From the NCBI RefSeq assembly GCF_029338555.1, contig NZ_CP119989.1:1612001-1676000 (forward strand): 64,000 bases of DNA. Direction: 5' to 3'. This DNA comes from Halobaculum marinum. Its GTDB lineage: Archaea; Halobacteriota; Halobacteria; Halobacteriales; Haloferacaceae. This document shows positions 1 to 8,574 of the stretch, piece by piece; position 1 is the first letter of the stretch; each line of letters starts with the position of its first letter. A model generated the notes under the pieces. That model searched no databases and was not told the DNA's origin. It saw only the letters and a program-made list of their open reading frames with translations. The position numbers and the translations under genes are program-made.

Positions 1-132
1 CTCGTCGGCGTGGTTCACGAAGTGGAGCAGGAAGAAGTGGAACGCCAGCACCACCACGAGGAACCCGGCGGTGATGCGCTGCCACAGCCAGCGGCGCCCG
101 CCCGACTCGAACGAGGAGTAGCGCTCGGCCAT
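1..132 (-). CDS. sdhD: Succinate dehydrogenase membrane subunit SdhD (N-terminal part, cut by window start)
   Basis: This is the first 44 codons of the second small membrane-anchor subunit of succinate dehydrogenase (complex II), which passes electrons from succinate to the quinone pool. The start reads MAERYSSFESGGRRW, followed by the beginning of a hydrophobic helix containing AFHFLLHFVNH, where His residues of this kind can serve in heme binding. The ATG lies one base after the TGA of sdhC (TGAGATG), so the two are translationally coupled. The rest of the gene, and probably sdhB and sdhA as in other haloarchaea, would lie to the left of the window. Identity rests on gene position and helix pattern rather than on long motifs. 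Confidence 0.8.
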   Translation of the reverse strand, partial: MAERYSSFESGGRRWLWQRITAGFLVVVLAFHFFLLHFVNHADE

Positions 133-133
133 C

Positions 134-559
134 TCAGAACACCCCCGCGAGGAACGTCGGCACCGACGCGACGACGATGGCGCCCGTCAGGATGAGCGAC
201 GCGTAGAAGCTCTTGTCTTGGCTGTCCAGTCCGATCCCGAGGTCGACCAACAGCAGGCGGCAGCCGTTCAGGATGTGGAACACGGCCACCGCGAGCAGTC
301 CGACCTCCAGGATGCGGACGACGAGCAGGCTCTCCAGCGTGACGATGACGGTCGTGTACACGTCGTTGTTCGCCGCGATGGTCGCCTGCGACTGTCCGGC
401 GGCGGAGATGGCGGTACTCAGCACCGCGATGTGGGTGAAGAGGTAGCCCACGAGCACCCAGCCCGTGAACTTGTGGAACACCCAGGCCCACATCCCCGCC
501 GAGAACTCCCGCCACCGGCCGAAGTCCTCGACGAGGCCCCTGTCATACGACTGGCTCAT
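134..559 (-). CDS. sdhC: Succinate dehydrogenase cytochrome b556 subunit SdhC
   Basis: A 141-residue membrane protein and the first gene of the sdh operon. It carries three hydrophobic helices, beginning near [19 protein letters not shown], near [21 protein letters not shown] and near [14 protein letters not shown]. The histidines in FTHIAV and VFHILNG are the expected type of heme b ligand in this family. Together with SdhD it anchors the succinate dehydrogenase catalytic subunits to the membrane and forms the quinone site. The start chosen is MSQSYDRGL. An in-frame extension 18 codons upstream would run through the promoter TATA element, so I rejected it. Confidence 0.87.
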   Translation of the reverse strand: MSQSYDRGLVEDFGRWREFSAGMWAWVFHKFTGWVLVGYLFTHIAVLSTAISAAGQSQATIAANNDVYTTVIVTLESLLVVRILEVGLLAVAVFHILNGCRLLLVDLGIGLDSQDKSFYASLILTGAIVVASVPTFLAGVF

Positions 560-586
560 ACGTACTGTCGCTCCGGCCCACGGTGG

Positions 587-597
587 TATAGTAGTTA
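587..597 (-). promoter_or_regulatory. TATA box of the sdh operon
   Basis: On the minus strand this reads TAACTACTATA, centred about 30 bases before the sdhC ATG. That spacing predicts transcription starting at or next to the ATG, which gives the leaderless mRNA common in haloarchaea. Confidence 0.5.
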
Positions 598-736
598 CGT
601 GACGCACTCGCACGGAGGCACGTCCCGACCCGACCGATCCGACAGGACTCGGCGGGGCCGGCGCAGCGAATCCGAGGGCGACTGAACGGCGTTGCGCGCG
701 TGTAGGGCGCCGCGGGGGCGCAATCGCCGAGCCCCG

Positions 737-1759
737 TCACACCACGCTGGTGTTCGGACTCTGCTCCATCTCCACGACGCGCCGGGTCCGCTGGCCCAAC
801 TCCACGAGGTGACACAGCGGGTTCCCCGGGTAGACGACCGGGTTCTCCAGCACACCGACGAGGAGGCCGGTGAACGGCGCCTCGATGGTGACGTTGTCGT
901 CTTTGAACGGGTTCGTGATGGTGCAGACGGTGTCGCCCTCGTGGACGAGCGACCCGCGCTCGAAGTGCATGTCGACCATGCCGCCGGCGTCGGCGCGCAG
1001 CCACGTCTTCTCGCGCTCCTCGGTGATCACGGTCCGCCACCCCGGCCACCGCACCGACTCCGTCGGGAGCATCCCGTACTCGGCGAACACCGAGCGGACG
1101 CCGGTGAGCGCTTCGTCGATGAGCGCCCGCTGGAAGCGGTGGGCCTCGCCCATCTCGACGGTGATGGTGGGGGTGTCGTCGACGGACGCCTCGGTGCGGA
1201 GCATCCCCGAGGAACCCTCGCTGTCGATGATGACGTTCGTCCCGTACGCGCGGGCGAGGCGCCCCACGTCCGCGTCGGCCATGTCGGCGCGGACGTGGAT
1301 CATGTTGGTGCGGCCTCGCGTAGAGGTGTGGAAGTCGAGGCCGAAGTCGCACGGTTCGATGAAGTTCGTGTAGATGCGGGCGGCCATCCGCTTGGCGCTG
1401 GTCGAGTCGGCAGCCCCCGGGAACGACCGGTTGAGGTCGCGGTCGTACACCGGGAGGTAGCGTTGTTGGGCGAGAAAGCCCGGGACGTTCAATACGGGGA
1501 GACAGATCAGCGTGCCCGCTAGCGACGAGAGGTCCCACTCGTGGGCCACCTCCCGGACGACCTCGATTCCGTTGAGTTCGTCGCCGTGGGCGGCCGCCGA
1601 GAGGAACGCCGTCGGGCCGGGGCGCGCCCCGTTGATGATCGTTACGGGGATGCGCACGGGGTCCCCCAGATACGTCTCCGACACCACGAACCGAATGTTC
1701 TGCCGCTCGCCGGGGCCGACTCGCCCACCGTTGTAGGTGAATGACCCGTCGTCGCTCAT
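737..1759 (-). CDS. Succinylglutamate desuccinylase/aspartoacylase (AstE/AspA)-family zinc hydrolase
   Basis: A 340-residue metallohydrolase of the M14-like AstE/aspartoacylase family, which cleaves N-acyl groups from amino acids. The zinc site is visible: AAAHGDELNG supplies His and Glu, and LDFHTSTRG supplies the third His. The C-terminal part, with VHEGDTVCTI and EAPFTGLLVGV, looks like the biotinyl-lipoyl-type beta domain that follows the catalytic domain in this group. It is divergent from the RimK-RimB fusion gene across a 189-bp spacer. Such hydrolases recur beside RimK-like ligases, which suggests it trims or recycles the ligase product, but the substrate is unknown. The start MSDDGSF is preferred because the longer reading frame crosses the TATA box. 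Confidence 0.85.
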   Translation of the reverse strand: MSDDGSFTYNGGRVGPGERQNIRFVVSETYLGDPVRIPVTIINGARPGPTAFLSAAAHGDELNGIEVVREVAHEWDLSSLAGTLICLPVLNVPGFLAQQRYLPVYDRDLNRSFPGAADSTSAKRMAARIYTNFIEPCDFGLDFHTSTRGRTNMIHVRADMADADVGRLARAYGTNVIIDSEGSSGMLRTEASVDDTPTITVEMGEAHRFQRALIDEALTGVRSVFAEYGMLPTESVRWPGWRTVITEEREKTWLRADAGGMVDMHFERGSLVHEGDTVCTITNPFKDDNVTIEAPFTGLLVGVLENPVVYPGNPLCHLVELGQRTRRVVEMEQSPNTSVV

Positions 1760-1783
1760 GCTCGCCGGTGTGCGACGGAGGGG

Positions 1784-1790
1784 TATAAAG
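1784..1790 (-). promoter_or_regulatory. TATA box of the AstE-like gene
   Basis: The minus strand reads CTTTATACC, with its centre about 28 bases before the ATG at 1759. This fits a leaderless transcript and supports the short start. Confidence 0.55.
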
Positions 1791-1948
1791 GACAGCACAG
1801 GGACGCCGACACGGCACGCCCGCGTCGCGTCGGGCGGTTCTCGTCGATGGTCGCAGTCGCCCGCGTTCGGCGGTGAGGGCCGTGTCCGCGGCTGTCACGG
1901 CTTCGCCGGACCGGGACACATTTCCCTTCCCCGCCGAGTGACCGATCC

Positions 1949-3307
1949 ATGACCGAGGATCCAGTCCGCGTGGGGGTGCTCTCGCTCCACACGAGCAAGG
2001 AGTCGAAAGCGATCTGCAACGCCATCGAGGCGTTGGGCCACGAACCCGTCTGGCTGCGCCGAGAGAACGCCGCCGTCAGCATCGAGGACGGCGAAGTCAC
2101 CATCGAGCCGGAGGTAGACGTGATCGCCAATCGGATGCTGCTGTCGAACATCGAACAGCCAGCGGAGGGACTCGGCCTCGCGCACACGTTCGGCCGAGCG
2201 CGACCGATCCTCAACGACCCCTCGGCCGTGCTGACGGCGATGCACAAGTTCGCCTCCGCCGTCGCCCTCGCGGAAGCGGGCGTCCGCGTCCCCGACGCAC
2301 TGCTGGCGCTGTCGAACGACCGCCTCAACGACGGTCGCGCCCGCTTCGGCGAGGAGGGCGTGTACAAGACGGCGATCGGCACCCACGGCGGCGGGACGTG
2401 GAAGGTCGACCTGACAGAGCCGGTGAACCCGCAGGTCGGGAACCGCCAGGCGTTCCTGCAGGACCTCATCGACCGCGACGACGCGCGCCACCACGACACC
2501 CGCGTGTACGTCGTCGGCGGCGAGGTCGTCGGCGCGATGAACCGCTACGCCCCCGAGGACGACTGGCGGACGAACGTCGCGCTCGGCGGCGACGTGGAGG
2601 ACGCGTCCGACTCCCTCGACGACGAGGCGCGCGAGATGGCGCTGGCGGCCGCCGAGACGATCGGTCTCGACTACGCCGGCGTCGACCTCGTGCAGGGGTA
2701 CGACGGCTGGTATGTCCTCGAAGTCAATCCCACGGCGGGGTTCAAAGGCCTGTTCAAGGCCAGTGGCCGCTCGCCCGCGCCACACATCGCCCGCCTCGCC
2801 ATCGAGCGCGTCGGCGGCAGCGTCGACGACGACCTGGTGACGGAGCTGTCGGCGGTGCTCGACGACTCCACGCCCGCGTGCATGCCGGCAGAGCGCCGGA
2901 TCAACGACGGACAGGTCCCGATCATCGGCTACATCGAGGAGGTCAACGTCGCGGGGACGCAGGGGGCGACCCAGGCGTACGCCAAGTCCGACACGGGCGC
3001 GACGCGCTCGTCCATCGACACGAAGCTGGCCGCCGAAATCGGCGCTGGCCCGATCAAGAGCATGACGCGCGTGAAGTCCGGCTCGATGAAGTCCGGGAAG
3101 GCCCGACCGGTCGTCGACCTCGTGGTCGGGATCGGCGGCGAACAGCACACTGTCACCGCGAGCGTCGAGGACCGCTCGCACATGGAGTACCCCGTCCTGC
3201 TGGGCCGGGACATCCTCCAGCACTACCGCGTCGACGTCCAGCGCCGCGCCGACGAAGGCGCTGACCCGGACCTCGACGAAGAGGAGGAGGAGGGCGTCGA
3301 GGAGTAA
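1949..3307 (+). CDS. RimK-family ATP-grasp ligase fused to a RimB-like retropepsin domain
   Basis: A 452-residue two-domain protein. Residues 1-290 are a RimK-type ATP-grasp amino-acid ligase: an N-terminal domain starting VRVGVLSLHTSKES, the VYKTAIGTHGGGTWK nucleotide loop, and the metal-binding end YVLEVNPTAGFKGLF. RimK enzymes add glutamate through ATP-driven peptide bond formation. Residues about 320-435 match the RimB group (once called ATP-dependent zinc protease), which is a retropepsin-like fold with the active-site-like motif KSDTGATRSS. In Pseudomonas RimB acts against RimK-type modification, so here maker and breaker sit in one chain. The last 20 residues are almost all acidic. The target, whether protein tail or free peptide, cannot be read from sequence. 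Confidence 0.88.
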   Translation: MTEDPVRVGVLSLHTSKESKAICNAIEALGHEPVWLRRENAAVSIEDGEVTIEPEVDVIANRMLLSNIEQPAEGLGLAHTFGRARPILNDPSAVLTAMHKFASAVALAEAGVRVPDALLALSNDRLNDGRARFGEEGVYKTAIGTHGGGTWKVDLTEPVNPQVGNRQAFLQDLIDRDDARHHDTRVYVVGGEVVGAMNRYAPEDDWRTNVALGGDVEDASDSLDDEAREMALAAAETIGLDYAGVDLVQGYDGWYVLEVNPTAGFKGLFKASGRSPAPHIARLAIERVGGSVDDDLVTELSAVLDDSTPACMPAERRINDGQVPIIGYIEEVNVAGTQGATQAYAKSDTGATRSSIDTKLAAEIGAGPIKSMTRVKSGSMKSGKARPVVDLVVGIGGEQHTVTASVEDRSHMEYPVLLGRDILQHYRVDVQRRADEGADPDLDEEEEEGVEE

Positions 3308-3378
3308 CGCCCGTCAGCCACTCACACGGCCGTCGACAGGCCGGACCGCTTTTCCGTCTCGCGTGAGCAGTCATCAGT

Positions 3379-3573
3379 ATGGGCTTCGGGAGCTACGACG
3401 AATCCGAGCAGGAGCGTCAGCAGAACGACGGCGGCGACGCGGGCGACGGCTCGACCGTCGACGCACACGAGAACGACCACGACGGCAAGGCGAGCTTCGA
3501 GGCCGGCGCGTCCACCGACGACCTCGTCTCGCAGTTGCAGCACATGAAAGGCGACGACGACGACGACGAGTAG
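3379..3573 (+). CDS. Small acidic protein, DUF5786 family
   Basis: A 64-residue haloarchaeal protein of unknown function beginning MGFGSYDESEQE and ending in a run of acidic residues (KGDDDDDE). The middle, FEAGASTDDLVSQLQHMK, is the only segment that could form a short amphipathic helix; the rest is Asp, Gly and Gln-rich and probably disordered. The MGFGSYDESEQ opening is the hallmark by which I place it in DUF5786. It stands alone between the RimK fusion and the archaellin gene with its own short spacers, so no operon partner suggests a role. Confidence 0.75.
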   Translation: MGFGSYDESEQERQQNDGGDAGDGSTVDAHENDHDGKASFEAGASTDDLVSQLQHMKGDDDDDE

Positions 3574-3663
3574 CGCCCGGTTCTCAGACACGCCCGACGG
3601 TACCCCCGGCGTGTCACCCGATTTTCACTCCATTCTATCCGATCTGATAGCCGGCGGCTAAGG

Positions 3664-3670
3664 TATATTA
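3664..3670 (+). promoter_or_regulatory. TATA box of the archaellin gene
   Basis: TATATTA lies 66-72 bases upstream of the archaellin ATG in an otherwise GC-rich spacer. Transcription would start near 3695, leaving a leader of about 40 bases. That leader contains a purine-rich GGTGGGAG stretch at 3717-3724 which may act as the ribosome site. Confidence 0.5.
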
Positions 3671-3735
3671 CTCCGCTTGCCGGCGGTCGATGTACGCCCG
3701 GTCCTCGAAGCGAACGGGTGGGAGCAACACAACCG

Positions 3736-4350
3736 ATGTTCGAATTTATCACGGACGAGGAAGAGCGCGGGCAGGTAGGAATCGGGACACTCATCGTGTT
3801 CATCGCGATGGTGCTCGTGGCGGCGATCGCCGCGGGCGTCCTGATCAACACCGCCGGCTTCCTCCAGAGCAAGTCGCAGGAGACGGGTCAACAATCGAGT
3901 AAGCAGGTCAGTAACCGCCTGCAGGAGGTCGCGACGGTCGGGAACGTCACGACCAACGGCGAGATCGACATCGTCAACGTGACCGTGACGCAGGCGCCCG
4001 GCGCCGGCGAGATCGACATTCACAACGCCACGGTGACGTGGATCGGTCCGACTGGTACCTACCAACTCCAGTCGACGACGCAGAACTTCAGCGACAACGG
4101 CGCCCTCACGGACGGGGACAAGCTGTACTCCTACGAGTCGGTGAAGAACGCCGCAGGTAGCGAGAACGTCCTGAACGACGCCGACGACCGCTTGAACCTC
4201 GTGTTCGACGTGAGCGGTCCGACGAACGGTGATGTACTTAACGAGGGCGACGAGGTCACGATCAAGATCAACACGATGTCCGGCGCGACCACGAGCATCC
4301 GCTTCACGGTGCCCGAGTCGCTCGGCCAGAAGGAAGCCGTCGAACTGTAA
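3736..4350 (+). CDS. Archaellin (archaeal flagellin)
   Basis: A 204-residue type IV pilin-like filament protein. The class III signal peptide [12 protein letters not shown] is followed by [23 protein letters not shown]. The prepilin/archaellin peptidase would cut after Arg-Gly, leaving a mature N-terminus beginning QVGIG, and the hydrophobic stretch forms the filament core. The outer part carries four N-glycosylation sequons (two NVT, one NAT, one NFS), as expected for AglB-modified haloarchaeal archaellins. The start is set by the signal peptide; six codons upstream are leader. No arl motor or export gene is nearby, so this is a detached filament gene. A pyrimidine-rich tract (about 4355-4380) after the stop may end transcription. 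Confidence 0.9.
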   Translation: MFEFITDEEERGQVGIGTLIVFIAMVLVAAIAAGVLINTAGFLQSKSQETGQQSSKQVSNRLQEVATVGNVTTNGEIDIVNVTVTQAPGAGEIDIHNATVTWIGPTGTYQLQSTTQNFSDNGALTDGDKLYSYESVKNAAGSENVLNDADDRLNLVFDVSGPTNGDVLNEGDEVTIKINTMSGATTSIRFTVPESLGQKEAVEL

Positions 4351-4418
4351 GCCGGTCCCCCCTTCTCTCTGTCTTCTCACCGCCACCAGCGGCGGCGCGG
4401 TCCCGCGACGGCGTGAGA

Positions 4419-5078
4419 CTACTCGTCGCCGACGACCTCGTCGACGCTGGCGGCGATGTCCTCTTTCGCGCGCCACAGGTACAGTGACGCGTAGCTCCGG
4501 TACGGCGCCCACCGCTCGGCCTCGTCGACCATCTCCGCGCGACTCATCTCCCTGCCGAACAGTTCCTCCATCCCCTTCCTGATCCCCAGGTCGCCGACCG
4601 GGAACACGTCGGGACGCGCGAGCGTGAACAGCAGTTGCATGTTCGCGGTCCACTCGCCGACGCCGGTGATGTCGGTCAGCGCGGCGCGCACCTCGTCGTC
4701 GGTCATCGACTCGAAACTGCCGCGCTCCCAGCCGTGTTCGGCGAACGCCTCGGCGACGTTGCGCACGTACCGGGTCTTCTGCCGGGAGAGGCCGGCGTCT
4801 TTCAACACCTGCTCGTCGGCGGCGAGCACGCCCTCGGGCGTCACCTCGACGGCGTCGAACAGCCGCTCGCGTGTCGCCGCCGCCGACGCCATCGACACCT
4901 GCTGTCGAAGGATCGAGACGACGAGGCGCTCGAACGGGTCTGCCGCCGGTTCGATTGTCAGCGGGCCGTGGCGGTGGATCACGGGGCCGAGACGGTCGTC
5001 GTCACGGAGCGCAGCGAGCGCCTCCCGGTCGGCGGGGTCGAGCGCGTCGAACGCGTCGGCGTCGGAGTCGACTGGCAT
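4419..5078 (-). CDS. DNA-3-methyladenine glycosylase II (AlkA-type, HhH-GPD)
   Basis: A 219-residue base-excision repair glycosylase. The helix-hairpin-helix and Gly/Pro loop ITGVGEWTANM is followed by the conserved catalytic Asp in FPVGDLGIRKG, which is the arrangement in AlkA, Nth and MutY relatives. The pattern FERLVVSILRQQVS is the usual AlkA-group substrate-pocket helix. No Fe-S cysteine loop is present at the C-terminus, which argues against endonuclease III and for an alkylpurine glycosylase. The start is MPVDSDADAF; a much longer open frame upstream is only antisense of the next gene. The gene is divergent from the fatty-acid oxidation fusion gene across 141 bp. Confidence 0.88.
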   Translation of the reverse strand: MPVDSDADAFDALDPADREALAALRDDDRLGPVIHRHGPLTIEPAADPFERLVVSILRQQVSMASAAATRERLFDAVEVTPEGVLAADEQVLKDAGLSRQKTRYVRNVAEAFAEHGWERGSFESMTDDEVRAALTDITGVGEWTANMQLLFTLARPDVFPVGDLGIRKGMEELFGREMSRAEMVDEAERWAPYRSYASLYLWRAKEDIAASVDEVVGDE

Positions 5079-5219
5079 ACTCCACCGTGGACGCGGCGGC
5101 GAGAAACGGCTTTCGGGGGATTCGACGACGACCTGCAACGGGAACTCCGGGAAACGGGCGACGTGTTGGCGTCGGGACGGAGGGAAACGTTGAATCGGGG
5201 GCGTTCCGACGCGACGAAC

Positions 5220-7190
5220 ATGGACGTTGATGACGTAGAGACGATCGCGGTTCTCGGTGCGGGGAACATGGGCCACGGTATCGCGGAGGTCGCCGCCCTC
5301 GCCGGGTTCGAGGTGCACATGCGGGATATCAACGAGGAGTTCGTCCAGAAGGGGTACGACCAGATCGAGTGGTCGCTGGGCAAACTCGCCGAGAAAGACC
5401 AGATCTCCGAGGCGGACGCCGACGCCGCGCTCGAACGAGTGTCGGCGGTCGTCCCCGTCGAGGACGCCGTCGCCGACGCGGACCTCATCATCGAGGCGGT
5501 GCCCGAGAAGATGGACATCAAGAAGGACGTGTACGCCGAGGTCGAGGCGCACGCGCCCGACGAGGCCGTGTTCGCCTCGAACACGTCGAGCCTCTCGATC
5601 ACGGAGCTGTCTGAGGTCACCGAGCGCGAGGCGCGCTTCTGCGGGATGCACTTCTTCAACCCGCCGGTGCGGATGCAGCTCGTCGAGGTCATCTCGGGTG
5701 CCCACACCGACGAGGAGACGCTCTCGCTCGTCGAGGACGTCGCCGAGCGCATGGGCAAGACGCCGGTGCGCGTCCGCAAGGACTCGCCGGGCTTCATCGT
5801 CAACCGCGTGCTCGTCCCGCTGATGAACGAGGCGGCGTGGCTCGTCCACGAGGGTGAGGCGACCATCGAGGAGGTCGACTCCACGACGAAGTACGATCTC
5901 GGTCTCCCGATGGGGAGCTTCGAGTTGGCCGACCAGGTCGGTATCGACGTGGGCGTCCACGTGCTGGAGTACATGCACGAGGTGCTCGGCGACGCCTACG
6001 AGCCGTGTCCCCTCCTCACCGAGAAGGTGGAGAACGAGGACCTCGGGAAGAAGACCGGCGCGGGCTTCTACGACTACGAGGACGGCGGCGCCGACGTGCC
6101 CTCGGACGCCATCTCCGAGGACGTGAAGCACGCGCTGCTGGCGGTGATGGCCAACGAGGTCGCCGGTCTCATCGGCAACGACGTCGCCGACGCCGGCGAC
6201 ATCGACCAGGCGGTGAAGCTGGGCGCCGGCTTCCCCGACGGCCCCGCGAAGATGGCCGACTCGGTGGGCCTCGACACGCTGCTGGAGACGCTCGACGAGC
6301 GCGCCGAGGCCACCGAGGCCGAGCGCTACGAGGCGGTCGGCTACCTCCGTGACCTCGTCGACGACGGCGAGGGCTTCTACGGCGGCGGCGACGAGGACGA
6401 CGGACACGACTTCGAGACGATCCGCATCGAGCGCGACGGCAAGGTGGGCCACATCGTGCTCGACCGCCCGCACCGCATGAACACCATCTCCGGCGAGATG
6501 CTCGACGACCTGAGCGTCGCCATCGACGAACTCGACGCCGACGACGACGTGCGCGCCGTGCTCGTCACCGGCGAGGGCGACCGCGCGTTCTCCGCCGGCG
6601 CCGACGTGCAGAGCATGGCCGCCGGCGGTGGCGACCCGCTCCACTCCGTCGAGCTGTCGCGCAAGGGCCAGTCCACGTTCGGCAAGTTCGAGTCGGCCGA
6701 CGTGCCGGTCGTCGCCGGTATCGACGGCTACTGCCTCGGCGGCGGCATGGAGTTCGCCACCTGCGCGGACATGCGGATCGCCTCCGAGCGCTCCGAACTC
6801 GGGCAGCCCGAGCACAACCTCGGCCTCCTGCCGGGGTGGGGCGGCACCCAGCGCCTGCGCCACATCGTCGGCGAGGGGCGTGCCAAGGAGATCATCTTCA
6901 CCGCCGACCGCTACGAGGCCGAGGAGATGGCCGACTACGGCTTCCTCAACGAGGTCGTCGAGAACGACGAACTGGCCGACCGCGCGATGGAGTTGGCGAA
7001 GGACCTGGCCGCCGGTCCGCCGGTCGCCCAGCGCTACACGAAGCGCGCGATGCTCGCCGGGCGCGACGACACCGACGCCGGGCTGGAGATCGAAGCGCAG
7101 GCGTTCGGCCAGCTGATGAACACCGACGACCTCATGGAGGGCGTGATGGCGTTCATGTCCAACGAGGAGCCGGAGTTCGAAGGGAAGTAA
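5220..7190 (+). CDS. 3-hydroxyacyl-CoA dehydrogenase / enoyl-CoA hydratase fusion
   Basis: A 656-residue bifunctional beta-oxidation protein. Residues 1-190 hold the NAD-binding fold with VLGAGNMGHGIAE and the active-site region NTSSLSI and CGMHFFNPP. Residues 190-385 are two 3-hydroxyacyl-CoA dehydrogenase C-terminal repeats (VNRVLVPLMNE, then a second copy after KHALLAVMANE). Residues 395-656 are an enoyl-CoA hydratase/crotonase domain with oxyanion segments DRAFSAGADV and GYCLGGGMEFA and the acidic PEHNLGLLPGWGG. The order (dehydrogenase first, hydratase last) is the reverse of bacterial FadB and is common in archaea. It would convert enoyl-CoA to 3-ketoacyl-CoA in two steps. No thiolase or acyl-CoA dehydrogenase lies next to it. 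Confidence 0.93.
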   Translation: MDVDDVETIAVLGAGNMGHGIAEVAALAGFEVHMRDINEEFVQKGYDQIEWSLGKLAEKDQISEADADAALERVSAVVPVEDAVADADLIIEAVPEKMDIKKDVYAEVEAHAPDEAVFASNTSSLSITELSEVTEREARFCGMHFFNPPVRMQLVEVISGAHTDEETLSLVEDVAERMGKTPVRVRKDSPGFIVNRVLVPLMNEAAWLVHEGEATIEEVDSTTKYDLGLPMGSFELADQVGIDVGVHVLEYMHEVLGDAYEPCPLLTEKVENEDLGKKTGAGFYDYEDGGADVPSDAISEDVKHALLAVMANEVAGLIGNDVADAGDIDQAVKLGAGFPDGPAKMADSVGLDTLLETLDERAEATEAERYEAVGYLRDLVDDGEGFYGGGDEDDGHDFETIRIERDGKVGHIVLDRPHRMNTISGEMLDDLSVAIDELDADDDVRAVLVTGEGDRAFSAGADVQSMAAGGGDPLHSVELSRKGQSTFGKFESADVPVVAGIDGYCLGGGMEFATCADMRIASERSELGQPEHNLGLLPGWGGTQRLRHIVGEGRAKEIIFTADRYEAEEMADYGFLNEVVENDELADRAMELAKDLAAGPPVAQRYTKRAMLAGRDDTDAGLEIEAQAFGQLMNTDDLMEGVMAFMSNEEPEFEGK

Positions 7191-7432
7191 GCGAGACGAG
7201 CGAGACCGAGTGAGCGGTGCGAACGAAGTCTCGAACCGACGGCGGCGAGGTGTGCGCGGCCGAGCGCAGCGAGGCCGGGCGGCCCGAGCCGCCCAGCAAC
7301 TCGCAGTGTCTGAGCAAGGCGACCGAGCGTCTCGGACAGACAGCGGGTGAAACCCGCGACCGGACGTTCGCACTCACGAGACCTCGGGGCTCGTGAACGG
7401 CGAGGGCCAGTCGTCGCCGGCGATCGCGACGA

Positions 7433-8050
7433 CTACGGGAGCTTGAACGCCCGGATCGTGTCGCGCTTCGTCGGCTCTTTCACGACCTGCACCCCGCCCA
7501 ACGCCGAGAACACGTCTTTCCAGTTGCGGTGGTACAGCGGGAACTCGTCGTTGACGTAGCTCACCTCCGCGCCGTCGCGACCGCGCTTGGCGCCGTTGCC
7601 CTCGTTCTCGACGGTGACGAGGAGGGTGGAGCAGACGCGGACGAGTTCCTCGAACACCCAGGTGTCGTCGGGGTGGACGTGCTGGAGCGTCTCGACGGAG
7701 TAGACCGCGTCGAACGCGTCGTCGTCGAACTCCGGGACCACGTCCTCGATGGCGCCGACGTGGAACGTCCCGGAGTCCGCGAGCGCGGGGAACTCCTCGT
7801 CCATCACCGCGAACGACTCCTCGTTGATGTCGACGCCAGCGAGGTGGTCGAACCCGTTGCGTCGGAGGTGTTCGAGGTGGCGCCCCGAGCCACAGCCGAC
7901 CTCCAGCACGCGCGCGTCGCTACTGGTGTAGAACTCGATGGCCGACAGGAGCGCGTCGCTGGTGTCGTCCGGTCCCTTGTGGGCGTAGTAGCGCGGGGAG
8001 AACTCCCCCTCGCGCTGGGCCCAGTCGTCGCGAACCTCGTCGGGATCCAT
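7433..8050 (-). CDS. Class I SAM-dependent methyltransferase
   Basis: A 205-residue Rossmann-fold methyltransferase. Motif I, ARVLEVGCGSGRHLEHL, binds the methionine part of S-adenosylmethionine. LAGVDINEESF supplies the acidic residue for the ribose, and FDAVYSVETLQHVHPDD is motif IV. The substrate is not evident. It ends with a basic segment (KEPTKRDTIRAFKLP). The gene stands alone, convergent with the beta-oxidation gene. The 242-bp spacer between them contains short GAGCGAG-type direct repeats but no convincing gene. Confidence 0.83.
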   Translation of the reverse strand: MDPDEVRDDWAQREGEFSPRYYAHKGPDDTSDALLSAIEFYTSSDARVLEVGCGSGRHLEHLRRNGFDHLAGVDINEESFAVMDEEFPALADSGTFHVGAIEDVVPEFDDDAFDAVYSVETLQHVHPDDTWVFEELVRVCSTLLVTVENEGNGAKRGRDGAEVSYVNDEFPLYHRNWKDVFSALGGVQVVKEPTKRDTIRAFKLP

Positions 8051-8127
8051 GTCGGGTACGTCGAGACGCGACGGTTTACCTCCGCCGGAGTCGCGGCGCC
8101 AGCGCCGGCGGTCGTGGCCGGCTCGTG

Positions 8128-8574
8128 TTACCGCAGTTCGACGGTCAGCGACTCCTCAGCAGCGGCGTCGGCGCGGCGGTATCGCGGCGTGTCCCCCTCG
8201 CGGTCGACGACGAACACGTTCAGCGAGACGACCAACCGACCGACCTCGGGCAGCGTCGCGCGCACCACGGGCCCGGTCGCGGTGACGACGAGGTACGGCG
8301 GTGCGGCGACGGGCCGGGCGGGGAGGCTGGCCCCGAGCGCGGCCGCGGCCGTCGTAAGTAGCCCCGGGAGTCGCTCGTGGACGCCGGCGGTCGACAGCGC
8401 GTCCCGGAGCGGCGACACCACCGCGTCGCGGTCGGTCGTCCCCTCCGAAGCGCCGTCCTCCCACCGAGCGGCGACCGCGTCGGCGCAGGCGTCGACGGCG
8501 TCGAGCAGCGGTGCGTGCTCCGTCACCAGTCGCTCGCGGACGGTCGCCGACTGGTCGGTGGTGTCCTCGCGCAC
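8128..8574 (-). CDS. Conserved haloarchaeal protein of unknown function
   Basis: A 148-residue protein. I chose a GTG start that gives VREDTTDQSATVRERLV, because the frame upstream of it overlaps the promoter and leader of bolA on the other strand. The N-terminal half is helical and Ala-rich. The second half (PPYLVVTATGPVVRATLPEVGRL followed by SLNVFVVDREG) looks like a small alpha/beta domain. No catalytic motif or membrane segment is visible. It is divergent from bolA with a 145-bp spacer, which is the only contextual hint. The start position is uncertain. Confidence 0.6.
   Translation of the reverse strand: MREDTTDQSATVRERLVTEHAPLLDAVDACADAVAARWEDGASEGTTDRDAVVSPLRDALSTAGVHERLPGLLTTAAAALGASLPARPVAAPPYLVVTATGPVVRATLPEVGRLVVSLNVFVVDREGDTPRYRRADAAAEESLTVELR

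Noticed and set aside
4635-5219. N-terminal extension of the beta-oxidation fusion gene
   Set aside because: It overlaps the glycosylase on the opposite strand and has no homology. The NAD-binding fold starts directly after the ATG at 5220.
4419-7373. A 984-codon open frame on the minus strand
   Set aside because: Only its last 219 codons (the glycosylase) show family motifs. The rest is antisense to the beta-oxidation gene, an effect of GC-rich third positions.
7191-7432. Small gene in the spacer after the beta-oxidation gene
   Set aside because: The spacer has GAGCGAG-type direct repeats and frames with Arg/Ser/Pro-rich composition; no start, promoter or motif supports a gene.
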